Source: Cepaea nemoralis | Lineage: Eukaryota; Mollusca; Gastropoda; Stylommatophora; Helicidae | Reading direction: 5' to 3' | Assembly (NCBI GenBank): GCA_014155875.1 | Contig: JACEFZ010027104.1 | Span: forward strand, 398,501-462,500 | DNA: 64,000 nucleotides | Shown: one piece after another, positions 51,515-63,039 of the stretch | Numbering within the stretch: position 1 is the first letter of the stretch | Layout of the letters: each line of letters begins with the position of its first letter | The notes under the pieces: model-generated | The model's database searches: none | What the model saw: only the letters and a program-made list of their open reading frames with translations | Told to the model about the DNA's origin: nothing | Position numbers and translations under genes: made by a program

Positions 51515-51675
51515 GAGAGGTATTGTTTTTCCACACCACATGGGAAAAGACCAATAGGTATTATTTTCCACACGACATGTGAAAAGACCAATAGGTACTG
51601 TTTTTCCACATCACATGGGAACAGAACAATAGTATTTATTTTCCCACATCACATGGGAAAAGAACATTAGGAAAT
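51515..51675. repeat. Tandem repeat of about 40 bp ('cacatgggaaaaga' type)
   Basis: Four units of 'ttttccacatcacatgggaa' + 'aagaccaataggta' with small length changes. Confidence 0.88.
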
Positions 51676-52299
51676 GTTTAGGAAATTATTACATTCCTGT
51701 GAGACTGTAAACAATAACAGTGTTCTTATGAACAGTAGAAACTTTGGAAAGGAATTACGTTTATTTCAAGGAACAGTGTTTTCGTGTTCACTAGGCAAGG
51801 ATGTTACAAGTCTCAGAACAATAGGGACATGTAATAACGGTGTGTGATCTATTCAGGATCAGTGTCAGATTGTGATCAGGTATTTGAGTTATCAAACAGC
51901 TACCGGAAGAAGTCAACATCTAGCAGGAGGGACACATCATTTGGTGAGGTTATCGTGTACTGAATGATGATGTGGTGTGATCCTTTCCGGGATGATCGGG
52001 CTGTGCTCCTGAGCCGTTCGGTCTGAGTCTGCAGACACACTACGGTATACGACATACATTCTACGCATACATTTCTCACATACATACACTTTTCTTTATT
52101 AAATTAATTTGTTATTAATTTTTAGAAGCTAGAGTTGTTGAGTATGTTGTTTTGGGGAAGTGTGAGAGGGGGCATGATCCAGTGGTGAGTGAGAGAGAAA
52201 GAGGTATTCATTGACTGAGGAAGTGTGGTGGACGGAATCTGGTGGATTCTCCAGAATAATGATATGGGGTTAAAAATAATGTGGGTGTTGATTCCCCTC
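51676..52299. other. Gene-free stretch
   Basis: No gene or repeat copy recognised. Confidence 0.4.
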
Positions 52300-52820
52300 A
52301 CTCCAGGGACGACACAATAAATAAATCCACGACAGCAGCATCACATATAATGCCACATCCAGCAGAAATGGATACTGTTGGATGTGATGTAATTAGTTCA
52401 ACTATTTTTTGCCACGCATTTGACAATGTTGGTGGTGGTTTTGCTACTTCCCGCTGCTTGGCTTAAAAAAATATGTTGATGTTAGTAGAACCACCAGAAC
52501 CACACTTCATGCTATGCTGTATTGCAACTCCATAACCACGTTGATTAACCCATTTTTCATTAATCAATTTATACCAACTGTATAACGTTTTGCACTTTGC
52601 ACAGCAAACACATTATGCTAAAATACTTTCAGATATTTTGACTGCTTTAGCATCAGCTGTTGAAGACTTTACAAGTTCTTTTGGAACATCATTCAAGTAG
52701 CATTTTCCCCCACTCAACATCTTAGCAACAACAGTTTTAGTAAGATCCTGAAATTCGTATTTTTGTTTGGCCATTTTGGGGTACCGTAGGGTTCCACAGC
52801 CTACACTCAGTAACACCGTG
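52300..52820 (-). pseudogene. BED-finger-like N-terminal part of a hAT relic
   Basis: The minus strand starts 'MAKQKYEFQDLTKTVVAKML' and continues past a stop with 'CVCCAKCKTLYSW' (paired Cys as in BED fingers), 'GGSTNINIFF' where the family usually has a His pair, and 'PPTLSNAWQKIVELI'. Stops interrupt it. The order fits a BED zinc finger followed by a hAT N-terminal linker, but the match is weak. Confidence 0.42.
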
Positions 52821-53289
52821 ACTTCAAGTGACTGCCTTCACAAATTATTTGAAATTTGAACTATTATACATTTATAGACTATAGATATAGTACAGCTGTA
52901 TCTAATATTCAACCAAATAAAAATACTGCAATTCAGCAACAAAGCAATTTCGATTACAGCAGATTAAAACTAGCTTCCTATTTATAAATCGCCAAAGACG
53001 CTAATCAGCAACTACAGCAACAATGGCTGACTAGCAGCCCGCATGCGCGCATTTATTTATTCATCCTGTGTCCCACCACGAGATAAAGAATTGATACAAA
53101 TATATAAAGAAGAAGGAAGGATAAAAGGCTTTAAAATGGTAAAACAATAAAAAAAAATAAAATAAGGGTAGCTCTGACGTAGATCAAGTTGCTATGACAT
53201 GGCTACTGTCCTATGTGTCCCATGGGAAATACAAATGTGTTCTGTCCCATTCCATCCCATCCCATGTGACGTTTCCCATGGGAATCCCA
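52821..53289. other. Gene-free stretch with CCCATGGG-rich segment
   Basis: No gene. 53215-53300 repeats 'cccatgggaa' and 'tcccattccat' motifs in both orientations. Confidence 0.45.
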
Positions 53290-55201
53290 TTCCCACGGAC
53301 AAGCCTGGTGAGAATAAAAGAACAAACAATTACAACATATGTACAAATATACGTACCATGTAATACAACAAACAATAATGAGCAAGAATGCAAGGATTTC
53401 TACGAAGACATCCATGACGTGCTAAATAAAATATATAAGCAGGACAACATCATAGTTATGGGAGACTTCAATGCAAGGCTAGGACACAACAGAGCGGGCG
53501 TAGAAAAAACATCTTGGAGAATTTAGAAACCAATATAATGAAAGAAATGATAACGGAAGTAGACTGATAGAGCTATGAGCCAACACGACCTATATAAAAC
53601 AAATACATTCTATAAACACAAAGACTGACAAATATACACCTGGTTTAAATGGAACGATCTAGATACTAAAAGCCAAATTGATTTTATATTAACAAGAAAT
53701 AACAGAAAGAGAAATGCATTAGATGCAAGGGCAGTGCCCAACTTAGGTATAAACACAGACCACAAAGCAGTCGTTGCCACAATAAGAATCATTAGTAGAA
53801 GGAAGCAAAGACCATTAAAATACATGCCATGCGAATCAGTAAACTTAAAAAATCTCAAAGACGAGGCAGTGAGGAAAAATCATGAAAAAGAGCAAACTTT
53901 GTAAAATTACCTATAGAAAGAAAGACAGTGGAAGAAGAATGGGAGATGTTCAAATCAAGCATTTTAAATACTGCAAAGATAACATGTGGAACCACGAAAA
54001 ACAAAAAAACACGAATAAAGAAAATAATAAGTTGGTGGAACGCAGAAGTAAAGAAAGCTGTAAAAGACAAAAAGGAAAATATAAAAAGTGGTCGTAGAGC
54101 GAACAAGAATGCGATTACATAGAATATAGAATAGCTAGCGAGAAGATATGTGAATAAAATTGTAAAGAGATAAAAACATAAAGACTGGGAGGAGTATGGA
54201 GAAACTCTAAATAAAAACTACAAGGAGGCAACTAGAAACGTCTATAAAAAGATAAGTGCAATGAGAACCAGAGGAGAACCCTTTGACCAAACTGAAATAA
54301 TTAACAAAGAAAATGGAGAACCAATAATTTAACAAAAACCAATCCTAATCAGATGGAAACAGTACTTTAGATGCCACCGAAGAACTAGAACCAGACCCCC
54401 GGGAAGGTTAACCCGGTCAACAAATGCCAACAGAAGTCGGATGTGTCGGCCTAACGGCGCAAGAACGCAGCTCTGCAGTAAACAGGCACAACGCAATCAC
54501 GTCCGAAAAAAAACTCCGGATGAACGCAAAAGAAGAAGAAGAAGAAGAAGAACCAGACATACTGAAAGAAGAAATTATAGAAGCCATCAGATTAGCCCCA
54601 TTGAACAAATCACCAGGACAAGATGAATTACCAAATGAACTATTTAAAGCAGCAAGAGTAGTAGGAACAGCATCGCTACATTGACTATTCAACCACGAAT
54701 AACAGACACCACGAGACTGGGGAAACGCCATAATTATCCCAATTTGGAAAATTAGAGGCAGCAAAAGAGACTGCACACGATACAGAGACATTTCACTGTT
54801 GAGTCATACTGGGAAAATATTTTGCAAAATTCTTGAGAAAAGTTTACGAACTATTATAGAACCCCAGCCAAGCGAAACACAATTTGGATTTAGGAAAAAT
54901 AAAGGATGCACAGATGCGATTTTTGCTCTTAGACAACTTATAGAAAAAGATATCGAATTCAATGAAACACTCTACTTAATCTTTGTCGACCAAGAAAAGG
55001 CATTTCATAGAGTAGACAGAAACAAACTGGGAAATCCTTAAACAATATGGAGTGAGTACACATCTAACAAACCTATGAAAAAGCCCATACAACAATAGTG
55101 AATGCATAGTGAGAGCAACTGGAAGACACTCAGAACCCTTCACCATAAGATCCGGAGTACGACAAGGTTGTGTCCTGTCACCTCTGTTATTTATAACATA
55201 T
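53290..55201 (+). pseudogene. LINE-C endonuclease and RT, decayed (5' portion)
   Basis: The endonuclease part has 'VQIYVPCNTTNNNEQECKDF', 'IIVMGDFNARLGHN', 'KSQIDFILTRNNRKRN' and 'NLGINTDHKAVVATI'. The linker carries frameshifts. The RT part has 'APLNKSPGQDELPNELFKA', 'PRDWGNAIIIPIWK', 'YRDISLLSHTGKIF', 'ETQFGFRKNKGCTDAIFALR', 'LIFVDQEKAFHRVDRNKL' (catalytic Asp of motif A present) and 'SGVRQGCVLSPLLF', ending at 55201. At least six stops or frameshifts are present. The start of the endonuclease (WNVR region) is not recognisable upstream of 53290. Confidence 0.82.
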
Positions 55202-55702
55202 ATCCTACTTGCATGGCCAAACCATTTGACTTGCTGCCTTATAATAAAATCTAGTGCAGCTATAACCCCCACTTTTGTCCTGATTTCTTCATTTCTAATA
55301 TTATCTCTTTTTGATATGTTGAGTATTCTTCTCAGGAATCTCATTTCTATTGTGATTTTTCTTTTCTCTTTTTCTGTCATTGTCCAGGTTTCGCATTAGT
55401 AACATAGGGCACATTGGGAGCAAGGCGCCGCTGAACGTGTTGCATGGAGGGCAAAGATCAGAAATGGAATAAAGACAAAGGAGAAAATTATTGCAGATAA
55501 GTCACACACCGAGCGTATGAGACGTAAGATGGTGCATGATGGTGGAAATGATCACGTGTTCACATGCACGCACTGTGAACGAACATTTACAGTACGAATT
55601 GGCCTTATCAGTCACATTCGCTTCCGCCATAGGTAAAAGTTATTACGCCTTTTTAAAGCACAAACTATCGTCTGTCAAGACGGCAAGGTGCCAATGGAAG
55701 AC
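55202..55702 (+). mobile_element. Chimeric insert: inverted LINE-C fragment fused to a LINE-A 3' end
   Basis: 55202-55407 is the reverse complement of LINE-C C-terminal sequence (minus strand 'MTEKEKRKITIEMRFLRRIL', '...KVGVIAALDFIIRQQVK'). 55408-55693 is a LINE-A 3' end in plus orientation (LINE-A 'GIKTKEKIIADKSHTERM', 'HCERTFTVRIGLISHIR' and the terminal 'tcaagacggcaaggtgccaa'). AACATAT occurs at 55195-55201 and 55703-55709, a possible target duplication. The host LINE-C continues on both sides. Confidence 0.68.
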
Positions 55703-55709
55703 AACATAT

Positions 55710-56592
55710 GTAAAGAAACCAGCCAAACAGAGACCGCAAGAACACCGCATGACGAGAACACAGAAGAAGAACCAACTGCAAATCTAACCATTAGAGAACT
55801 CCTGTTTGCGGACGACCAAGCACTAATAGCAAAATCAGAAGCTGAATTACAAGACCACACGAATAGTCTAAACGAAATGTGTAGGGAACATAACATGAAC
55901 ATTAGCACAAGTAAAACAGAGGTATTGACTAAAGAAGAAAAAGCAACAAAGATTCACCTAACCGAACATTCCTTTAAACAAGTAAAGAGTTTTAAGTACC
56001 TAGGAAGTATAATATCATCAAATGGCAAATCAGAAGACGAGATCGAAAATAGATGCAATAAGGCAAACCAACTCATTGGACAAATGGCACCAATACTAAA
56101 GAACAATAACTACATAAAGAACAATGTATCAATAACTACTAAGAAAGCACTTTACAACACAATCTTCCTACCGACTCTATGTTACCAATGCCAAACCTGG
56201 ACAATGACAGAAAAAGAGAAAAGAAAAATCACAACAACTGAAACGAGATTCCTGAGAAGAATACTCAATATATCAAGAAGAGATACGATTAGAAATGAAG
56301 AAATCAGGACAAAAGTGGGGGGTTATAGCTGCACTAGATTTTATTATAAGGCAGCAAGTCAATTTGTTTGGCCATGCAAGTAAGTTACCAATAAACAGCA
56401 TACCACAACAAGCAATGATGTACAGGCCAGAGGGAAGCAGAGGAAGAGGTCGACCACGTAAACGATGGACGCAGGGAATAACAGTGTCCATGGGAATATC
56501 GAGACATGAAGTTCATAAGCGGGCACTCTCCCACTGCTTATACTTCACCTCGACACCGCAAGGTACAAGGTACATGATGAGATGAGATGGGA
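55710..56592 (+). pseudogene. LINE-C RT continuation to the 3' end
   Basis: 'TIRELLFADDQALIAKSEAE' (FxDD active site), 'NISTSKTEVLTKEEKATK', 'FKYLGSIISSNGKSEDEI', 'CYQCQTWTMTEKE' and 'MRFLRRILN'-type sequence. A one-base insertion near 56320 comes before 'VIAALDFIIRQQVNLFGHAS' and 'GRGRPRKRW', then '...YFTSTPQGT' and a (GATGA)n tail (56574-56595). A short duplication (KNNNYIKNN) is seen near 56100 compared with the copy at 39600. Confidence 0.85.
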
Positions 56593-56830
56593 TGAAACCA
56601 CAAATTTTCATATTTGATTGATCTCGTATAGATCTCATCACTACATGAATATGGAAACGCAATGCAAAACGAAGGTTGTTATGAGACACGATCATCCTTT
56701 CCAATTACCACGACACTCTATGATGATGATGGCGATGATGAGGATTAGTTAAGTTATCTTACGCCGCTCTACATGGCACATAGCATACCTATCATAAAGA
56801 CATATCAAAACAATGTTTTTCCGAAGTGAA

Positions 56831-57066
56831 TTTGAATAACAAAGACACAAACCATATATAGTACGATTTATTGCCTGGCTACATTTTGCTGCATCTCGTC
56901 AGGTACTTACTGCAGATGTCACACAACGTGAACATGTGTACATTTCAGCTTGAACGATGAATCTAATTATTTTACTCTACATTGTGTGACATCTGCAGTA
57001 AGTACCTGACGAAATGTGCCAGGCAATAAATCGTACTATGTATGGTTTGTGTCTTCGTTATTCAAA
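56831..57066. mobile_element. 236-bp fold-back (long terminal inverted repeat) element
   Basis: The left arm 'tttgaataacaaagacacaa', 'accatatatagtacgattta', 'ttgcctggc', '...tcaggtacttactgcagatg', 'tcacacaa' is repeated as an inverted right arm ending at 57066 with about 90% identity over some 85-95 bp. A 12-15-bp extra block sits in the left arm ('tacattttgctgcat'), and a loop of about 50 bp separates the arms. No reading frame is present. A clear target duplication was not found. Confidence 0.85.
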
Positions 57067-57599
57067 TAAAGTCATATTCCTGACATTTTTTTTCCGCCAG
57101 TGCGCACGAAAATGGCACCAAGTTGAACGCGAAACTGTGAAAACGTCAACGCCAGAACACAGATAGCATAGCACTGGATAAATAAGAAAACAAATACATA
57201 AACAAATGTAGCAGATAGACCAAACAGCTATGTTTGATTTATGGAATGTCGTTGGAATACCATCTCACATAACAATGGTAGGTATTGGAATAGTATTGGC
57301 TGGCTTTATGGGTTTCTACGGGCTTGAAAATTCTTTCTGCCTGTCACATTACACATCACATTCATCACTTGTCAACAATACAGCTTAAACCTTACAGTAA
57401 ATGATTTTAGTGGCATGCAAGTATGTTAACAGAACATCAGTAAGAGTGACGGATCCCTTTTCGCGCCATAAGGCAAACTAGATATATGATCCTTGTTCCG
57501 TATGTTTAGGTTATTCGGCCAATCAGATATGTTGTCAGTATCACCCCTGGCAGCTTTTAATGTACATAACATGTCCTGGTACCCTTGGTTGGCCTGTAA
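57067..57599. other. Gene-free stretch
   Basis: No gene. 57295-57370 ('gggtttctacgggcttgaaa', 'attctttctgcctg') resembles 58515-58575, so a minor dispersed repeat flanks LINE-E. Confidence 0.45.
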
Positions 57600-58497
57600 G
57601 CTTCAGTTGGTCATCACCATCATCACGTGCCCTTGCCAGCTGGCGTAGATCTCGGTCTGGATTTACTCTGCTGATGATATTTCTCCATGCCACCGACGTA
57701 TTCCATCCAGCACTATTTCTCTTGGTCTGCCTCTGCCTCTCTTTCCCTTTATCCTTTCAGGTGTCACGATGTTCTCCGATGCCTCTCTTCTCATCACATG
57801 ACCAAAGAAGACGTTTTGTCTCTTTCGTATTATTGTATTTAACGTTCTAGTTTTATTAGCCTCTTGAAGGCAAATGTTAGTTATTCTGGCAGTCCAAGGA
57901 ATTCGCAGCCTTCGTCTCATAAACACACATCTCTGTTGCTTCTAAGTTCTTCCTGATTTGTTCATTTACATTCCAAGATTCATTGCCAAAAAGCAAAACT
58001 GGTTCTTCATAGCATTTCAGCACTCTTTTTTCTTACATTCAATGATAGTGACTTATTGCATAAGATGCTCTTAATATTCTGAAATGCGGCTTTTACTTGC
58101 CCTATTCTGCTCTTAATCTCTATTGTACATCTTCCATCTGGTGTTAAAAATGCCTCTAGGTATTTACATTTATCCACTTGGTTAAGAAGGTTCCCTTCTG
58201 TTTCCATTTCACATTTTCGTGTCATCATTTTCTTTGATATCAACATTGTTACATTTCCTTGATATTCAAGGAAAGTCCGTTCTTTGCACCGTCTGTTGAT
58301 ACAATGTACAACAATTGATGTACACCTTTTGCATTATTTGCCACCAATACTGTGTCATATTCATAGCGTAAATTGTTTATATTATAACCTCCGATTAGTA
58401 TTTCTGGCTTATCTTTGATCTATCTCATTATTACTTCGCTATAGAGGGAGAATAGAACCGGTGACAAGACACAACCCTTTTATCCTGGTAGATAATG
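57600..58497 (-). pseudogene. LINE-E RT C-terminal half, decayed
   Basis: Minus-strand pieces: 'KGCVLSPVLFSLYSEVIMR', 'EILIGGYNINNLRYEYDTVL' (the YADD box reads YEYD, one catalytic Asp lost), 'LISKKMMTRKCEMETEGN', 'LTPDGRCTIEIKSRIGQVK', 'FMRRRLRIPWTARITN', 'FFGHVMRREASENIVTPERI', 'KRGRGRPREIVLDGIRRWHG'. It ends near 57605 with a (GATGGT)-like tail. Frameshifts near 57930 and 58010. It is related to LINE-B but distinct. Confidence 0.82.
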
Positions 58498-58764
58498 CTA
58501 AGTGTTGACTAGCATTATTGGTTTCTACGGATTCGGAAATTCTTTCTACCTGCCGCATGACATTCATCACTTGGTTGATTGGGTAAAAAAAAAAATTGCC
58601 ACATCGAAAAAGATTTGAGCGCATACCACCATCTCAAATAACCAGACACGCGTACTAGCCACTGCTCACATTAAAAGACCATAAAAAAACTCAAGTATTG
58701 ACTGGCACGCTCAGAGCACCCAGTAGACAATATACACAATGAAAGCTATTTTGTTTTAAATGTT

Positions 58765-58972
58765 GCATATCCCTTACAGGACGTTGCAGTCAACACCAGC
58801 ATTGTACTAGGCAAGTGATTTTCCATTCAGTAGTTTGCCATTGCAATCTGAACGACCGGCTCCCTACCAACACGTTATAACACAACGCGATACGGCTGCG
58901 TTTCGAACGGCTGGTAGGCGGCTCACGAACCTCGTTCGCAAGCCTTTTGGCCACGGTAAGCTACTGGCATAT
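58765..58972 (-). mobile_element. SINE-1 subfamily copy
   Basis: The body 'gttgcatatcccttacagga', 'cgttgcagtcaacaccagca' and 'cagtagtttgccattgcaat' is joined to a minus-strand head 'taccgtggccaaaaggcttg' (A-box) and 'gccGTTCGAAACgcagccgt' (B-box). The head resembles those at 29238 and 47835 more than those at 17658 and 50075. Confidence 0.65.
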
Positions 58973-59384
58973 TGTAATTCGAACCTGCATCTCTAAATGC
59001 TGACACCGCTGCACTGAACGAACAAGTGTAATTGGCCAACTAGAGACCCTCCTGTGTCCTCTAATGATTACGTCTTTCCTTTCCTCAATATAAGTGCCCA
59101 GCAGTGCGTGTGCTTTATTTCCCAAATTCATTCAATGACCTATAGTTTCCACATGCAACTTTGGCTGAGACTTAGTCTACAGTCTGTTGGGACTTCCGGT
59201 CCCCAACATGGCGGATAGGCATTTAAGCCGTTAAGGCCCTTTGAGTGTTTACGCTTGTTGCTACGGTTTGCATTCGCATTTTCCTCATTTTGGACTGGTT
59301 TACATTTGTCCGCGGTTGTTTGTAGCGCGAACTGCATGTTCGGAACTATGGCGGCCGGCTGTTGCTGAATTGACTGATTTGCCC
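58973..59384. other. Gene-free stretch
   Basis: No gene recognised. The overlapping frames at 59140-59567 on both strands have no domain content. Confidence 0.45.
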
Positions 59385-59570
59385 TTTCGCTTCACGAGTG
59401 CATTTTTCAGGAGACTCCTGGGATTCGTCGCTGGAGCAACGGAGTTCGTGCTTTGTGCGGCGCTTTCGGCGGGTCGCCCTGCAGAAAGAGGCCGAGCCAG
59501 ATGGGATAAAACCCGGGTCAATGAAGTCTTTCTGGTGACTGCCGATTCCATCGACAATGAACTGTAGTTT
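59385..59570 (+). mobile_element. SINE-3 body copy
   Basis: 'caggagactcctgggattcg', 'tcgctggagcaacggagttc', 'gtgctttgtgcggcgctttc' and 'gaaagaggccgagccagatg' match 48275-48395 and 60645-60765. The head is decayed. Confidence 0.6.
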
Positions 59571-59679
59571 TCGTTGAGGACTTTTGTGTTGGCATTCTGG
59601 CGGCGGCATTATGCACAGTGTACCTGTGCGGGCTGTTGGCTTGCCGATACTCCTGTCTTTTCCATTGTTCACATAGGGC

Positions 59680-59910
59680 AGTGAGGTGCATTTTGTGTGA
59701 TATTCACTGGCATAGGAACGGAGCATAATGGGGACAACCTGTTGCCGTGAAGTTGGAACCGCGACTAACCAACCAACCAACCAACCAACCAACCAACCAA
59801 CCAACCAACCAACCAACCAACCAACCAACCAACCAACCAACCAACCAACCAACCAACCAACCAACCAACCAACTAACTAACCAACTAACTAACTAACTAA
59901 CTAACTAACA
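59680..59910 (+). repeat. Dispersed repeat 3' end plus (AACC)n/(AACT)n tail
   Basis: 59686-59765 matches 29512-29590. It is followed by about 27 copies of AACC (59766-59872) and then (AACT)n to 59908. The minus-strand Gly-Trp-Leu-Val repeat frame is an artefact of the tetranucleotide. Confidence 0.9.
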
Positions 59911-60599
59911 CGCAACTGGAATTTCAGTGTGTTACGTACAGCCCTACATAGGGTGTAGTAGCAAAAACGTAACTATAATGTTTTTGTAGTCAACAATCCT
60001 CTTCTTCGTGCCTCTGTCGAGGGAAGTACTTCACACTTAGTTATGCACCTCACAGGTCGGTGAGTCCGAATTCCGCATGCAGTTTGTTTAAGGTTAGCTT
60101 CCTATAGAAAGATTTCATCCAATGTAACGGGCTCCATCTACCAGTGGATAGGCATTCTTTCATAGCAGTTTTGCCATGGCAGTAGCCTAACGTCCTACTC
60201 TGTGCGACTTTTAACGACTGTGGAATTATGAACGTGCATAAATTGCACACGGAACCTTCCGTTGTTCACCCTTGTCCGAGAAAAGGCTAGGTATCCAACT
60301 CACAACCCAAGAGAACCCGGAAAAGGGGGGGGGGGTGATATCGTTAGATACCAGTGTTCGTGGCAAAACTGCTTTGTTCTATGATGCAATCAAACCCAGT
60401 ACCTTCTCAGCCTGAGGCCTAAAGCGTAACCTCTCAGCCATGGATTCCCGTCAGCAGTCTAAATAGTTAGATTGGACAGACATCTAACATTTAGTCGACA
60501 GTTTGGCGGATTGGAAAAAAAAAAGGGGGGGGGGGGGGTGCCACGTTACAAAATGGACAATCATGCCTGCTTCTCGCTACGAACGTGGTATTATTGTTT
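59911..60599. other. No gene; tRNA-like SINE head on the minus strand
   Basis: Around 60375-60455 the minus strand reads 'atccatggctgagaggttac' (A-box-like) and 'tactgGGTTTGATTGCatca' (B-box-like), a probable SINE head of another family. G-runs occur at 60327-60336 and 60526-60538. Nothing else is supportable. Confidence 0.4.
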
Positions 60600-60780
60600 T
60601 CTGAAAATTTAATTCATTTCAATTCACGATGCCATTGGTTTTTCGGAGACTCCTGGGGGTCGTCGCCGGAGCCACGGATTTCGTGCTTTGTGCAACCTTT
60701 TCGGCAAACCGGTCCGTGGAGAGAAGACCGAGCCATTCTGGACAGAACCTGGTGTAATGGAGGAGATCCCCTTGCCGATG
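60600..60780 (+). mobile_element. SINE-3 body copy, diverged
   Basis: 'ttcggagactcctgggggtc', 'gtcgccggagccacggattt', 'cgtgctttgtgcaac' and 'agaccgagccattctgg' follow the SINE-3 body order. Confidence 0.58.
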
Positions 60781-61434
60781 CCCCATTTAACTTATTAAAT
60801 GTAGTCGTGCAAATTTTATCCATGTCTGACCGACTGTCTGTTAGCAAGAGGAAATAGTCTGATCCCATTGTTGTATTTTTTCCATGAAATTACTACAGCT
60901 TTTTATATGTCTTTCGCTGAGACCGTGATCAACCTACTCATTGTGCATCTCTTTCTCTTGCAATTTAGATTTTCCCAACATACACTTTGTGTGTCTTTCG
61001 TGATTTATTAGTTATTTTCACGCTGCTCGATCACGTATGACAGAAATATATTTGATACTTGCCATCCTTTCATTAACAGCCTGTTACATGTAGAAACCAA
61101 TAGGTTTTAACTCCTACTGGATACTTACTCCATCTGTACAAGATTCAGTCATCTCGTACACCAAAACAAACTGCATTTATTAGTTCAGTGTGAGTGCCAA
61201 GCAACTTACATAGATAGAACTAAAGACAATTAGTTCATGGAGTGGCCGAACATATTACCAGTGTGGGTGGAAACAAGTGTTCAACCAGTCTTCCGGAATC
61301 CCTGTGCAGTCGAAAGGCTATAAAAAGCCCTCCTCGACAATTTTCAACAACTCATAAATTATGGCCATAACGCGGCTGTAAGAAAAAAAGAGTCTTGAAT
61401 ATTGTTTTCGACGAACAATAAACGATAAATCCGG
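60781..61434. other. Gene-free stretch
   Basis: No gene or repeat recognised. Confidence 0.42.
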
Positions 61435-61580
61435 GATAAACCCGATGCAATGAAGTCGATTCTCTCGCTTTTAACGCCCTCGGGGGCAAAAAGAAAATCC
61501 TAACCTGCACAGTTCGCGGCGACTGCACTAGCCAGGCGGCCCTTATTCCTCAGGCTCAAAGACCCCTCTGCCATACACCG
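61435..61580 (+). mobile_element. SINE-3/SINE-4 junction-like repeat
   Basis: 'gggataaacccgatgcaatg' + 'aagtc' resembles the end of the SINE-3 body (59500-59525). It is followed by 'ctcgggggcaaaaagaaaat' and 'cctgcacagttcgcggcgac', which resemble the SINE-4 body at 18595-18645. Confidence 0.45.
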
Positions 61581-61884
61581 CAAGGTTACTATATTGGTAG
61601 TAAATGACAGTTTGACAGTTGTACATATATGTTGTTGTTGCAGGCAATCCAGTGGAAAGAAAGACTAGACCCTAGTTGTAAGAAGGCCCAACTATGAGGC
61701 AGTTCCCGCGACTAGAGAAGACTTCGGAGGGAGAACCTAGCAGAATGCAGCTCAGACTTGCTCTTGGTATGACGTGCTCCACATCCAGCTGCCTGGCTGT
61801 CGACCCTGGCTCGGCTACATTAGCCTACCCAGCTTCTGGTGTCGCAGTGCTCCTGGATATCATTCAGTGCAAGTTTGTATTCCT

Positions 61885-63010
61885 GTTTTGGCTGTTTGGG
61901 AAAGGGGGGGGGGGGTGTCTTTCTATGAATGAACAATACGTTTGGTAAAAGAACTGTGTTGTGGCTGTATGGGAGATCTGTATATGAATGAATCACCGTC
62001 CTAGTGGATGGAATGTGTTGTTGCTGTATGGGGGAAGTCTTTCTATGAATGAATCATCATTTTAGTTGAAGGACTGTTTTGGTGCTGTATGGGAGATCTT
62101 TCTGTGAGTGAATTATGCGTGGAAAAAAAAAAACAACAACAACTGTGTTTTCGCTGTATGGGAGATATTACTTTGAATGAACATACGCTTTGGTGGAAGA
62201 ACTGTGTTTTGGCTTTATGGGAGATCTTTCTATGAATGAACAATACTTCTTGGTGGAATAACTGTGTTTTGTCTTTATGGGAGATCTTTCTATGAATGAA
62301 TCATACTTCTTGGTAAAAGGGTTGTGTTGTTAATGTATGGGGGATCTTTATATGAATGAATCATCGTCTTGGTGGAAGAACTGTGTTTTGGCTATATGGG
62401 AGATCTTTCTATGAAAGAACAATACGTCTTTGTAGGAAGAACTTTGTTTTGGCTTTATGGGAGATCGTTCTATGAATGAACAATAAGTTTGGTGGAAGAA
62501 CTGTGTTATTGCTGTATGGGGGATATTTCTATGAATGAATCATCGTCTTAGTGGAAGGACTGTTTTGGTGCTATGTGGAAGATCTTTCTATGAGTGAATT
62601 TTGCGTTTTGGTGTGGGGGGAAAAACTGTATGGGAGATATTACTTTGAATGAACAATACGTTTTGGTGGAAAGAATGTGCGGTGGCTGTATGAGATCTTT
62701 CTATGAATGAACAATACGTCTTGGTGGAAAAACTGTGTTTAGGTCTTATCGGAGATCTTTCTATAACTAAATCATACGTCTTGGTGGAAGAACTGTATTG
62801 CTGCTGTATGGGGGATTTTTATTTTAATGAATGAATCATACGTCTTGGTGGAGGAACTGTTTTGTTGCTGTAAGGGGGATCTTTGTATGAATTAATCATC
62901 GTCTGGGTGGAAGAACTGTGTTTTGGCTTTATGTGAGATAGTTCTATGAAGAAATCATACGTCGTGGTAAATGCACTGTGTTTTGGCTACATGGTAGATC
63001 TTTTGGGAAG
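61885..63010. repeat. 61-bp tandem repeat array, about 18 units
   Basis: Units of 'gggagatctttctatgaatg', 'aatcatacgtcttggtggaa' and 'gaactgtgttttggctgtat' with substitutions and small indels throughout. Divergence between units is clearly higher than in the 63-bp array at 19440-26388. Confidence 0.92.
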
Positions 63011-63039
63011 AATTTAATATATAAATATTGGTTGAATTG

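Noticed and set aside
59346..59864. Minus-strand frame starting with Gly-Trp-Leu-Val repeats
   Set aside because: A translation of the (AACC)n microsatellite and a SINE-3 body; not a protein gene.
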